A stretch of DNA of 64,000 nucleotides, from positions 107,199-171,198 of the forward strand of contig NZ_JAEFCB010000012.1 of assembly GCF_016405905.1 (NCBI RefSeq). The letters are read 5' to 3'. The notes beneath the pieces were generated by a model. It was given only the letters and a program-made list of their open reading frames with translations, did no database searches and was not told the origin of the DNA. The translations under genes were made by a program, and so were the position numbers. The stretch comes from Variovorax sp. IB41. Lineage in GTDB: Bacteria; Pseudomonadota; Gammaproteobacteria; Burkholderiales; Burkholderiaceae_C. Of this stretch, positions 16,534 through 26,627 are shown in pieces. How positions within the stretch are numbered: position 1 is the stretch's first letter; every line of letters starts with the position of its first letter.

Positions 16534-17343
16534 TCAGGGCATCACTTCAAGGGTGGCCGCGTAGCTCAGGCGGCGTTCCTTGGCTTGCGGCACGGTGGTC
16601 TTGGTGTCCTTGGTGTTCGCGTCGAGCCAGTACATGCCGGCGGTCGGCCAAGTCACGCTGAACTGGCCCTTGTCGTCGGTCTTGAGCTTGATCTCCTCGA
16701 GCTTGTCGCGGTACTGCGTGTTGCCGGCGGTGACCGTCACTTCGAGGTTCTTCGCGGGTTGGCCGTCGAGGTTCAGCGTGAAGCTGGCTTTCTCGCCCTT
16801 GACCAGATCGGTCGGGCTGCCGGCCACGATCAGTTCCAGCCCCTGGCCGATCGGCTTGAGTGCCGATGGCTTGCCGACCGTCACGAAGGTCTCGATGCGG
16901 CCGGACGACTGGGTGATGGTGACGTCCTGCGCGTCGGCCGGGATTTCCTTGCCGATCGTCTCGGCCGTGCCGCGTGCGCGCTTGTTCTGGCCCGTGGCCT
17001 TGTCCTTCCAGCTCGCGAAGGCGCCCGCGTTGATCACGGCGATGCGGTACGTGCCCGGCTGTGCCACGCTCACGTCGAACACGTTGCGCAGCTTGAGCTT
17101 GGCTTCGCTCTCGGGCTTGACGGTGCTGCCGTCGGGCGCGGTGATCTGCAGGCCATCGAGCCGCAGCGGCGCATGGTTCGCGACGAACAGGTCGTTCGAC
17201 ACGGCGGCATCGATGCTCACGGTGTCGGCCTTCGAGAAGACGGTGGAGGAGGGCAGCAGCCAGGCGTTGTGCGCCATCGAAACGGAAGCGATGGCCGACA
17301 GGGCGATGGCGAGGCCGGTGGCGCGCAGGGTGGAACGGGTCAT
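16534..17343 (-). CDS. Periplasmic DUF4198 family protein
   Basis: A 269-residue exported protein. The Sec signal peptide (residues 1-24) ends SVSMA, and the mature protein would begin HNAWLLPS. The rest is beta-rich, with two Ig-like regions, the second around 170-255 (GEKASFTLNLDGQPAKNLEV). DUF4198 proteins are related to metal-uptake accessory proteins; an N-terminal histidine right after the cleavage site is a feature suited to metal binding. Function is not established. It lies 49 bases after the DUF2271 gene and 15 before apbE. Confidence 0.83.
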   Translation of the reverse strand: MTRSTLRATGLAIALSAIASVSMAHNAWLLPSSTVFSKADTVSIDAAVSNDLFVANHAPLRLDGLQITAPDGSTVKPESEAKLKLRNVFDVSVAQPGTYRIAVINAGAFASWKDKATGQNKRARGTAETIGKEIPADAQDVTITQSSGRIETFVTVGKPSALKPIGQGLELIVAGSPTDLVKGEKASFTLNLDGQPAKNLEVTVTAGNTQYRDKLEEIKLKTDDKGQFSVTWPTAGMYWLDANTKDTKTTVPQAKERRLSYAATLEVMP

Positions 17344-17392
17344 GGGAAGTCCTTGAGGGATGAAGCTTGCAGAGAAGGGGGGCCGTCGTCGA

Positions 17393-17926
17393 TCAGGGCT
17401 TGAGTTCGAGCTTGATCTCGCCGAGCTCTTCCTTGCCGGCCGCGGTCGGCTGCGCTGCCGCGGTCGGTGGCCACTGGAACGGAATGCTCACGACCTCGCG
17501 GCCGCCGACTTCACGGGCCGCTTCGACCACCAGCTTGTAGGCGCCCGGCGCGAGCTTGGGCATCGGCGCTGTGCCTTCGTTGAAGCTCAACTGGTGCTTG
17601 CCGGCGGGCTTGGTGGCGCCGGTCACGCCATCGACAGGCACCGCGAGTTCGCGGCCGCCGCGGCGCCACCACTGGCGCATGTCCTTGAGCCACTTCGTGC
17701 CTTCGCCTTCGGGGTTGTTCGTCTTGGTGCGCACGTCGTACCAGACGGCCAGCGTGCCCGCGACCGTGTTGTCGGCGCGCTCGATCCACGTCGCCACGTA
17801 GGGGCGGTGGTACTCCGACGCGTTCAGCCGCGGGATCTCGATGTTGACGGCCAGGCTCGCCGCGAAGGCCGGGGTTGCGAGCAACGCCGACATGGCGATC
17901 GGCGCGAGTGAATAGCGAACGTGCAC
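17393..17926 (-). CDS. Periplasmic DUF2271 protein with a flavinylation-type motif
   Basis: A 177-residue exported protein with a Sec signal peptide (about 1-23, ATPAFAA). The DUF2271 domain covers the rest, with a WYDVRTKTNNPEGEGTKWLK segment at about 62-81. Residues 99-105 read DGVTGAT, matching the D-x-x-(S/T)-G-A-(S/T) pattern around the threonine that ApbE loads with FMN in NqrC and RnfG; Thr105 would be the attachment site. With apbE two genes away, this protein is best seen as a periplasmic FMN carrier, although that is inference for this family. It follows the PepSY-TM gene by 33 bases. Confidence 0.85.
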   Translation of the reverse strand: MHVRYSLAPIAMSALLATPAFAASLAVNIEIPRLNASEYHRPYVATWIERADNTVAGTLAVWYDVRTKTNNPEGEGTKWLKDMRQWWRRGGRELAVPVDGVTGATKPAGKHQLSFNEGTAPMPKLAPGAYKLVVEAAREVGGREVVSIPFQWPPTAAAQPTAAGKEELGEIKLELKP

Positions 17927-17959
17927 GTGAAACCTCTTTTTCCTGAATCAATCGGTCAA

Positions 17960-18604
17960 TCAATGAATGAACAGCAGCGCGAGCAGCACCGGCACGACCA
18001 GCCCCATGCCCACCATCGGCCAGGTGAACGGTCGGTTGCCCGCGTGCATCTTGAGAATGAACAGCCCGGTGATCGAGAAGACCAGCGCGGCGCCCGCGAA
18101 GATGTCGATGAACCAGCTCCAGGCGGCGCCGGTGTTGCGCCCCTTGTGCAGGTCGTTGAGGTAGGAGAGCCAGCCGCGGTCGGTGCGCTCGTATTCGATT
18201 TCGCCGTCGGCCAGACTCAGGCGCAGCCAGGCGTCGCCGCCGGGGCGGGGGAGCGAGAGATAGATTTCATCGTCCGACCACTCGGCCTCGCGGCCGGCGG
18301 TGCCGACGTCCCAGTTCTTCTGGACCCAGCCTTGCAGTTCGGAGGGCAGGGGCGCCTTGCCTTTTTGCGCCTTGGCAGCGGGCAATTGTTGTTCGAGCCG
18401 GGCGCGCAACGGCTCATCGATCGTGCCGTTCAACTTCGTGATCGCCGGCTTGGCTTCGATCTGCCCTGCGTGGTTGAGGGTGAAACCCGTGACGCTGAAC
18501 AGGATCATGCCGATGAGGCAGATCGCGGAGCTCACCCAATGCCATTCGTGCAGGGTCTTGAGCCAGTAGGAACGGCGGCGGTTGTCGGGGCGGGTGGCAG
18601 TCAT
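17960..18604 (-). CDS. PepSY-associated transmembrane protein
   Basis: A 214-residue inner-membrane protein. TM1 spans about 23-45 and is flanked by histidines (LHEWHW before, LNHAG after) that could hold a heme or contact a quinone. A periplasmic PepSY-like domain follows (about 50-150), then TM2 and TM3 near 158-180 and 192-212. Family members act with siderophore receptors in reducing ferric iron at the membrane. It is the first gene of the redox cluster and has a weak Fur-like site upstream, so the whole cluster may be iron-repressed. Confidence 0.82.
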   Translation of the reverse strand: MTATRPDNRRRSYWLKTLHEWHWVSSAICLIGMILFSVTGFTLNHAGQIEAKPAITKLNGTIDEPLRARLEQQLPAAKAQKGKAPLPSELQGWVQKNWDVGTAGREAEWSDDEIYLSLPRPGGDAWLRLSLADGEIEYERTDRGWLSYLNDLHKGRNTGAAWSWFIDIFAGAALVFSITGLFILKMHAGNRPFTWPMVGMGLVVPVLLALLFIH

Positions 18605-18626
18605 CGAAGGCGCGGATTCTATCCGC

Positions 18627-18645
18627 GCAGATGAGAATGACTGCT
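18627..18645 (-). promoter_or_regulatory. Weak Fur-like site before the PepSY gene
   Basis: The plus-strand core GATGAGAATGA matches one Fur half-site well, but only about nine of the 16 central positions match overall. It lies 23-41 bases before the start of the first gene of the redox cluster. Confidence 0.4.
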
Positions 18646-18722
18646 ATTTGGAGGCCGTTAAGTTACGTAAAGCAATAAAAAACGGGACCGAAGTCCCGTT
18701 GATTGATGTCGAAAGACTGCGC

Positions 18723-19199
18723 TTATTCGAGTTCGCCCATTTGCGATTGCAGGTAGTTCTGCAGGCCGACGCGGTCGATCAGGTCGATCTGGGTTTCCAG
18801 GAAGTCGATGTGCTCTTCCGTGTCGTCCAGGATTTCCTGCAGCAGGTCGCGCGAGACATAGTCGCGCACCGATTCGCAATGCGCGATGCCGTCCTTGATG
18901 GTGGCTTGCGCGCCGGTTTCGGCGCCGAGGTCGCAACGCAGCAGTTCGGGCACGTCTTCGCCGATGTTCAGCTTGCCCAGGTCCTGCAGATTGGGCAGGC
19001 CGTCGAGCATGAAGATGCGGTCCATCAGCTTGTCGGCGTGCTTCATTTCGCCGATCGATTCCTCGTATTCCTTCTTGGCCAGCTTGTCCAGACCCCAGTG
19101 CTTGAGCATGCGGTAGTGCAGGAAATACTGGTTGATCGCGGTGAGCTCGTTCTTGAGCTGCGCCTGCAGATGTTCGATGACCTTGGGGTCGCCCTTCAT
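18723..19199 (-). CDS. bfr: Bacterioferritin
   Basis: A 158-residue iron-storage subunit that should form a 24-mer with heme between subunits. The dinuclear centre ligands Glu18, Glu51 and His54 and the heme-ligating Met52 are at the same numbers as in E. coli Bfr, with the second pair (Glu94-type, Glu127/His130) in the later helices (DDTEEHIDFLE). It is transcribed on the minus strand from the 251-base gap shared with ahpC. Together with Bfd from the same island it would store and release iron. Confidence 0.96.
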   Translation of the reverse strand: MKGDPKVIEHLQAQLKNELTAINQYFLHYRMLKHWGLDKLAKKEYEESIGEMKHADKLMDRIFMLDGLPNLQDLGKLNIGEDVPELLRCDLGAETGAQATIKDGIAHCESVRDYVSRDLLQEILDDTEEHIDFLETQIDLIDRVGLQNYLQSQMGELE

Positions 19200-19369
19200 G
19201 GTTTTTTCCTTGTTCTGAAAGCGTGATTGTCAGAGGGGCGGATGCGTGCGTGCAAGCAATCCCATGCTGCGCCGGTCTGCATGCGTGTGATGGTGATACA
19301 CGTTCGTATTGGGGTGCGAAAAAACCCGTCGCGACCTGATCGCAAACATAGCAAGCTCCAATACTTTTA

Positions 19370-19411
19370 ATAGCTCATGACTATTGATAATATGAGATTG
19401 GTAGCTATACT
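19370..19411 (+). promoter_or_regulatory. ahpC promoter with OxyR-like half-site
   Basis: TTGATA (19384-19389) and TATACT (19406-19411) are 16 bases apart, a near-consensus sigma-70 promoter. Immediately upstream and touching the -35 box is ATAG-N7-CTAT (19370-19384), a perfect pair of OxyR quarter-sites; the second pair is poorly kept. The placement is that of an OxyR-activated promoter. The start codon is 40 bases downstream. Confidence 0.6.
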
Positions 19412-19450
19412 CATGGTTCGCCTTTTTCATCAGCCACCTAGGAATCACCA

Positions 19451-20014
19451 ATGTCCCTGATCAACACCCAAGTCCAACCCTTCAAGACCCAGGCCTACCT
19501 CAACGGCAAGTTCATCGATGTGTCCGACGAGACGCTCAAGGGCAAGTGGTCCGTGCTGATCTTCATGCCGGCGGCCTTTACCTTCAATTGCCCGACCGAA
19601 GTCGAAGACGCGGCCGACAACTACCCCGAGTTCCAGAAGCTGGGTGCCGAGGTCTACATCGTGACCACCGACACGCACTTCTCGCACAAAGTCTGGCACG
19701 ACACGTCGCCGGCCGTCGGCAAGGCTAAATTCCCGCTGGTGGGCGACCCGACCCACACGCTGACCAACGCTTTCGGCGTGCACATCCCCGAAGAAGGCTT
19801 GGCCCTGCGCGGCACCTTCGTGATCAACCCCGAGGGCATCATCAAGACGGCCGAAGTGCACTCCAACGAAATCGCCCGCGACGTGAAGGAGACTCTCCGC
19901 AAGCTCAAGGCAGCCGTCTACACCGCCGCCCACCCGAACGAAGTCTGCCCGGCCAAGTGGAACGAAGGCGACAAGACCATCGCCCCCTCGTTCGACCTCG
20001 TCGGCAAGATCTAA
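19451..20014 (+). CDS. ahpC: Alkyl hydroperoxide reductase subunit C (peroxiredoxin)
   Basis: A 187-residue typical two-cysteine peroxiredoxin that reduces hydrogen peroxide and organic hydroperoxides. The peroxidatic cysteine is Cys47 in FTFNCPTE and the resolving one Cys166 in EVCPAKW, matching E. coli AhpC closely. It is followed by a terminator and then ahpF, its electron donor. It has an OxyR-like promoter. Confidence 0.97.
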   Translation: MSLINTQVQPFKTQAYLNGKFIDVSDETLKGKWSVLIFMPAAFTFNCPTEVEDAADNYPEFQKLGAEVYIVTTDTHFSHKVWHDTSPAVGKAKFPLVGDPTHTLTNAFGVHIPEEGLALRGTFVINPEGIIKTAEVHSNEIARDVKETLRKLKAAVYTAAHPNEVCPAKWNEGDKTIAPSFDLVGKI

Positions 20015-20029
20015 GCGCTCCCGTGCGAA

Positions 20030-20062
20030 AGCCCGGGCGCTCACGAGGCCCCGGGCTTTTTT
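20030..20062 (+). terminator. Terminator between ahpC and ahpF
   Basis: An eight-pair stem (AGCCCGGG and CCCGGGCT) with a 12-base loop is followed by a T run. It would make ahpC more strongly expressed than ahpF, in line with the usual excess of AhpC. Confidence 0.75.
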
Positions 20063-20104
20063 GTTCCCAGTTGATAGTTTTCAGTTATCGAAAGTGAGTC
20101 CGTC

Positions 20105-21679
20105 ATGCTCGACGCCAGCACCAAAGCCCAATTGAAGAGTTACCTCGAACGCGCCACGCAACCGATCGAAATCGTTGCCTCGCTCGACGACAGCAAGGCC
20201 TCGGGCGAGATGTTGTCGCTGCTGAAGGACGTCGCGGAGTCCTCGCCGCTGGTCAAGCTGACCGAAAGCCGCGACGACAGCCACCGCAAGCCCTCGTTCT
20301 CGGTCAACCGCCCGAGCGAGAACCACGGCCCGCGTTTCGCCGGCCTGCCGATGGGCCATGAATTCACCTCGCTGATCCTTGCGCTGCTGCAGATCGGCGG
20401 CTACCCGCCCAAGGTCGAGCAAGCCGTGCTCGACCAGATCAAGGCGCTCGATGGCGACTTCGAGTTCGAGATCTATGTCTCGCTCACTTGCCACAACTGC
20501 CCCGACGTCGTCCAGGCGCTGAACCTGATGGCGATTCAGAACCCGCGCATCCGCACCACGATGATCGAAGGCGGCACCTTCCAGGATGAAGTGAAGGAAC
20601 GCCAGATCATGGCCGTTCCGACCGTCTTCCTGAACGGCACCGAGTTCGGCCAGGGCCGCATGAGCCTGGAAGAAATCCTCGCCAAGATCGATACCAGCGG
20701 CGTCGAACGCGAAGCGAAAAAGATCGCCGCCAAGGACCCGTTCGACGTGCTGATCGTCGGCGGCGGCCCGGCCGGCGCGGCAGCTGCCGTGTACGCCGCG
20801 CGCAAGGGCATACGCACCGGCGTGGCCTCGGAGCGCTTCGGTGGCCAGGTGCTCGACACGCTGGGCATCGAGAACTTCATCTCGATCAAGGAAACCGAAG
20901 GCCCGAAGTTCGCCCATGCGCTCGAGGAGCACGTGCGCGACTACGACGTCGACATCATGAATCTGCAGCGTGCCAAGGCGCTTGTTCCGAATGCAGGGCC
21001 GGGCAACGACCTGATCGAGGTGCAGCTCGAAAGCGGCGCCTCGCTCAAGAGCAAGTCGATCATCATCTCGACCGGCGCGCGCTGGCGCAACATCAACGTG
21101 CCCGGCGAGCACGAGTTCAAGAACAAGGGCGTGGCCTACTGCCCGCACTGCGACGGCCCGCTCTTCAAGGGCAAGCGCGTCGCGGTCATCGGTGGCGGCA
21201 ACTCGGGCGTCGAAGCGGCGATCGACCTGGCCGGCATCGTGGGCCACGTCACGCTGATCGAGTTCGACACGGCGCTGCGCGCCGACGCCGTGTTGCAACG
21301 CAAGCTGCACAGCCTGAAGAATGTCGACGTGTTCACCAACGCGCAGACCACCGAGATCACCGGCGACCAGAAGGTCAACGGCCTGGTCTACAAGGACCGC
21401 GCGTCGGGCGAGCAGAAGAAAGTCGAGCTCGAAGGCGTGTTCATCCAGATCGGCCTCGTGCCCAACACCGATTGGCTCAAGGGCGTGGTCGAGCTCACGA
21501 AGCACGGCGAGATCGTCGTCGATGCCCGTGGCCAGACCTCGGTGCCCGGCGTGTTCGCTGCGGGCGACGTGACGACCGTGCCGTTCAAGCAGATCATCAT
21601 CGCGGCCGGCGACGGCGCGAAGGCGGCGCTCGGTGCGTTCGACCACCTGATCCGCACTTCGGCGCCGGCTGCTGCATGA
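20105..21679 (+). CDS. ahpF: Alkyl hydroperoxide reductase subunit F
   Basis: A 524-residue flavoprotein that moves electrons from NADH to AhpC. The N-terminal tandem thioredoxin-like part has the redox pair Cys129/Cys132 (CHNC), the same numbering as in E. coli. The thioredoxin reductase-like part has the FAD motif GGGPAGAAAAVYAA near 219-232, the redox pair Cys346/Cys349 (CPHC) and the NADH motif GGGNSGVEAAIDLA. It lies 90 bases after ahpC with a terminator between. Confidence 0.97.
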   Translation: MLDASTKAQLKSYLERATQPIEIVASLDDSKASGEMLSLLKDVAESSPLVKLTESRDDSHRKPSFSVNRPSENHGPRFAGLPMGHEFTSLILALLQIGGYPPKVEQAVLDQIKALDGDFEFEIYVSLTCHNCPDVVQALNLMAIQNPRIRTTMIEGGTFQDEVKERQIMAVPTVFLNGTEFGQGRMSLEEILAKIDTSGVEREAKKIAAKDPFDVLIVGGGPAGAAAAVYAARKGIRTGVASERFGGQVLDTLGIENFISIKETEGPKFAHALEEHVRDYDVDIMNLQRAKALVPNAGPGNDLIEVQLESGASLKSKSIIISTGARWRNINVPGEHEFKNKGVAYCPHCDGPLFKGKRVAVIGGGNSGVEAAIDLAGIVGHVTLIEFDTALRADAVLQRKLHSLKNVDVFTNAQTTEITGDQKVNGLVYKDRASGEQKKVELEGVFIQIGLVPNTDWLKGVVELTKHGEIVVDARGQTSVPGVFAAGDVTTVPFKQIIIAAGDGAKAALGAFDHLIRTSAPAAA

Positions 21680-21728
21680 CCCTGGCCGGTCAATGCAGTT
21701 CGGGCTTGGGCGCCCAGCGCTGAACGAG

Positions 21729-21760
21729 AAGGGCCACCCGATCCGGGTGGCCCTTTTTTT
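21729..21760. terminator. Terminator shared by ahpF and ppsR
   Basis: A twelve-pair stem (AAGGGCCACCCG and CGGGTGGCCCTT) with a three-base loop is followed by a seven-T run on the plus strand. It lies between two convergent genes. Confidence 0.85.
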
Positions 21761-21764
21761 GGGC

Positions 21765-22586
21765 TCAGTAAGTCAGCCGCTCCGGCCGCAGCTCCTGCAG
21801 GATGGTGGTGGCGATTTCCTCGATCGATTTCGTGGTGGTCGAGAGCCAGCGGATGCCGGCGCGCCGCATCATCGCCTCGGCCTCGCTCACCTCGTGGCGG
21901 CAGTTCTCCAGGCTCGCGTAGCGCGAATCGGGCCGGCGCTCGTTGCGGATCTCGCTCAGGCGCTCGGGCTGGATCGTGAGGCCGAAGATCTTCTTGCGAT
22001 GCGGCATCAGCGCCGGCGGCAACTGGCGGCGGTCGAAGTCCTCGGGGATCAGCGGGTAGTTGGCCGCCTTCAGGCCGTGCTGCATCGCCAGGTAGAGCGA
22101 GGTGGGCGTCTTGCCGCTGCGGCTCACGCCCACCAGGATCACGTCGGCGCCCTGCAGGTCGCGGTTGCTCTGGCCGTCGTCGTGCGCCAGGCTGAAGTCG
22201 ATGGCCGCGATGCGGGCGTTGTATTCCTTGCTCTTGCTCACATCGCTGAAGCGGCCGATGCGGTGGTTGGACTTCACCGCCAGTTCGATTTCCAGCGGCC
22301 GCACGAAAGTGCCGAACATGTCCAGCAGCATGCCCTTGCAGCCGGTCTCGATCACTTCCAGCACGTCCATGTTGGCCAGCGTGGTGAAGACGATGGGCCG
22401 CACGCCCTCGAGTTCGGCCGTGTGGTTGATCTGCCGCACCGCCTGGTGCGCCTTGTCCACCGTGTCGGTGAAGGGCAGGCGCACGTGGCGCGGCTTCATC
22501 TCGAACTGGGCCAGCACGGCGTTGCCGAAAGTCTCGGCGGTGATGCCGGTGCCGTCGGAAATGAAGAAAACAGTGCGTGTATGCAT
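21765..22586 (-). CDS. ppsR: Pyruvate, water dikinase regulatory protein
   Basis: A 273-residue bifunctional kinase/pyrophosphorylase of the DUF299 family that switches phosphoenolpyruvate synthetase off and on by phosphorylating a threonine next to its catalytic histidine. The P-loop-like motif GVSRSGKTPT is at 153-162. The start at 22586 gives the family beginning MHTRTVFFISDGTG; the frame extends far upstream but over the ppsA gene. It is divergent from its target ppsA, the usual arrangement. Confidence 0.95.
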   Translation of the reverse strand: MHTRTVFFISDGTGITAETFGNAVLAQFEMKPRHVRLPFTDTVDKAHQAVRQINHTAELEGVRPIVFTTLANMDVLEVIETGCKGMLLDMFGTFVRPLEIELAVKSNHRIGRFSDVSKSKEYNARIAAIDFSLAHDDGQSNRDLQGADVILVGVSRSGKTPTSLYLAMQHGLKAANYPLIPEDFDRRQLPPALMPHRKKIFGLTIQPERLSEIRNERRPDSRYASLENCRHEVSEAEAMMRRAGIRWLSTTTKSIEEIATTILQELRPERLTY

Positions 22587-22776
22587 GGTGTTGCTCTTGC
22601 GGCCTTGTCCTGCGGCGCGGGCAACCTTGCCACGCCTACAATCCGGTCCATTATCGGGAATCCGCTTTCCCAGCCCCCATTCTTTCCATGCACGCCGCCC
22701 CCGCACCCAAAGCAACGACAACGATCGTGCCGCGCCGCCTGCATGCAGCACCGGTTTCAACTTCTGGAGCTTTCCC

Positions 22777-25170
<2,394 letters not shown>

Positions 25171-25190
25171 AGCCCCGCGCGCAGGATTGC

Positions 25191-25214
25191 GGAAATCCCC
25201 ATGGGGGGATTCCC
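25191..25214 (+). terminator. Hairpin after ppsA, possible terminator
   Basis: Arms GGAAATCCCC and GGGGATTCCC pair at nine of ten positions around a four-base loop, 20 bases after the ppsA stop. No T run follows on either strand, so termination by it is uncertain. Confidence 0.35.
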
Positions 25215-25301
25215 GCGACCTGTAGGTGTTCTGGAAACAAATTGCGTATTTGATGCCAGACTTGCAAGACTCACGGGCGCATCCCGGAAGGGAAGACCAC
25301 C

Positions 25302-25796
25302 ATGATTCTTGTGAAGACGCCAACGGGCCAGCAGGCCCTCAAAGACCGCTCGGTCCCGCTGACGCCGCGCCAGCGCTCGGCGTTCATCCTGTTCGATGGC
25401 AAGCGCTCGGTCGACGAGGTGCTGGCCAACGGCATGGGCATCGTCCGGGAGGACATCGACCACATGGTCGCGCTGGGACTGTTGGAGCCGGCTGCGGGCA
25501 GTGCGGCTGCGCCGGCACCGGTCGCCGCACCTGCGGAGGTTCCCAAACCGGCTGCACCGGCCGCGCCGGCCGCACCCGCGGCCGGTTCTTCGGGCCGCAG
25601 CAGGCAGCAGCGCTACAAGGACGCCTACCCCATCGCGACCCAACTCACCGGCAGCCTGGGCCTGATGGGGTTCCGGCTCAATCTGCAGGTCGAGGGCACG
25701 ACGAGCTACGAAGACCTGCTGGCACTCGCGCCCAAGATCCGCGCCGCGGTCGGCGCCGAGAAGGCGGCCGCCCTGGACAAGGCCCTCAACGACTGA
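25302..25796 (+). CDS. Conserved hypothetical protein with winged-helix-like N-terminus
   Basis: A 164-residue cytoplasmic protein that I do not recognise. Residues 1-65 look like a small winged-helix fold (PTGQQALKDRS, FDGKRSVDEVLANG). Residues 66-95 are an Ala/Pro-rich linker, and residues 100-164 form a helical domain with KDAYPIATQLTGSLGLMGFR. Codon use is ordinary for this genome. It stands alone between ppsA and the rpsF operon. A regulator-like role is possible but unproven. Confidence 0.6.
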   Translation: MILVKTPTGQQALKDRSVPLTPRQRSAFILFDGKRSVDEVLANGMGIVREDIDHMVALGLLEPAAGSAAAPAPVAAPAEVPKPAAPAAPAAPAAGSSGRSRQQRYKDAYPIATQLTGSLGLMGFRLNLQVEGTTSYEDLLALAPKIRAAVGAEKAAALDKALND

Positions 25797-25802
25797 GGTG
25801 CC

Positions 25803-25832
25803 TTGCCGGATCGGCGATTCCAAGGCTATAAT
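25803..25832 (+). promoter_or_regulatory. Promoter of the rpsF operon
   Basis: A perfect TATAAT at 25827-25832 lies 18 bases after TTGCCG at 25803-25808. The leader to the rpsF start is about 75 bases, long enough for regulation by ribosomal proteins. Confidence 0.6.
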
Positions 25833-25871
25833 CGCCGGCTTTGCCTTGCCACACTGCGCCCGACGCTGCAG

Positions 25872-25902
25872 GTGGCTTTTCCTCTTCCTCGGAAGAATCC
25901 AC
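25872..25902 (+). promoter_or_regulatory. Possible S6/S18-type leader hairpin of rpsF
   Basis: An outer GTGG/CCAC pairing (25872-25875 with 25899-25902) encloses a CTTCC/GGAAG hairpin (25884-25895) directly before the AAGGAG ribosome site. Ribosomal protein S6-S18 complexes are known to bind rpsF leaders in many bacteria; whether this element is that motif was not tested. Confidence 0.3.
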
Positions 25903-25912
25903 AAGGAGTGCC

Positions 25913-26287
25913 ATGCGTCACTACGAAATCATTTTGCTGATCCACCCGGATCAGAGCGAGCAAGTTCCGGCCATGCTGGAGCGCTACAAGGGCCTGATCA
26001 CGGCCGGCGGTGGCAAGGTCCATCGCGTTGAAGACTGGGGCCGCCGCCAGCTGGCTTACCAGATCAACAAGCTCAACAAGGCGCACTACCTGTGCGTCAA
26101 CATCGAAGCCGAGCAAACCGTGATGGGCGAACTGGAACACGCGTTCAAGTTCAACGATGCCGTGCTGCGTCACCTCACCGTCCAGAAGAAGAAGGCCGAC
26201 ACCGGTCCTTCGTCGATGATGAAGACGGTCGAGCGCGAAGAAGCCCGCAAGGCCCAGCAGGCCGAATACGCCGCCAACAACAACTGA
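25913..26287 (+). CDS. rpsF: 30S ribosomal protein S6
   Basis: A 124-residue small-subunit protein beginning MRHYEIILLIHPDQSEQ, which is the S6 signature, and ending in a Lys/Glu-rich and Ala/Gln-rich tail typical of proteobacteria. It binds S18 in the ribosome platform. The start is set by AAGGAG five bases before ATG. It heads rpsF-priB-rpsR-rplI with gaps of 4 to 21 bases. Confidence 0.97.
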   Translation: MRHYEIILLIHPDQSEQVPAMLERYKGLITAGGGKVHRVEDWGRRQLAYQINKLNKAHYLCVNIEAEQTVMGELEHAFKFNDAVLRHLTVQKKKADTGPSSMMKTVEREEARKAQQAEYAANNN

Positions 26288-26291
26288 TGGC

Positions 26292-26606
26292 GTGACTGCT
26301 GCCGCTGCGGCAACCGGAGTCAATCAGCTGTTGCTGACCGCCTCGGTTGCCGAACTCGGAGCCTTGCGATACACGCCCGCCGGCCTGCCCGCCATCGACC
26401 TCAGACTCGAACACGAGTCCACGCTCGATGAAGCAGGCAAACCCCGGCAGGTGAAGACGGCCCTCAAGGCCGTTGCTTTCGGCGCCATCGCCGAACGGCT
26501 CGCAAGACAGTCGATGGGAAGTCTCTGGCGTTTTCAGGGTTTTCTCGCGACACCGGGCAACGGCAAGCATCCGGTCCTGCACATCCAGGATTTTCAGCAA
26601 GATTAA
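26292..26606 (+). CDS. priB: Primosomal replication protein PriB (N)
   Basis: A 104-residue single-strand DNA-binding OB-fold protein that helps PriA restart stalled replication forks. The match is by the family pattern GVNQLLLTASVAELGALRYTPAG and by the fixed position between rpsF and rpsR. The start is GTG at 26292, four bases after the rpsF stop; no ATG is available before residue 70, so the GTG is well supported. Confidence 0.93.
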   Translation: MTAAAAATGVNQLLLTASVAELGALRYTPAGLPAIDLRLEHESTLDEAGKPRQVKTALKAVAFGAIAERLARQSMGSLWRFQGFLATPGNGKHPVLHIQDFQQD

Positions 26607-26627
26607 TTTTCGACAAGAGGTCCCCAA

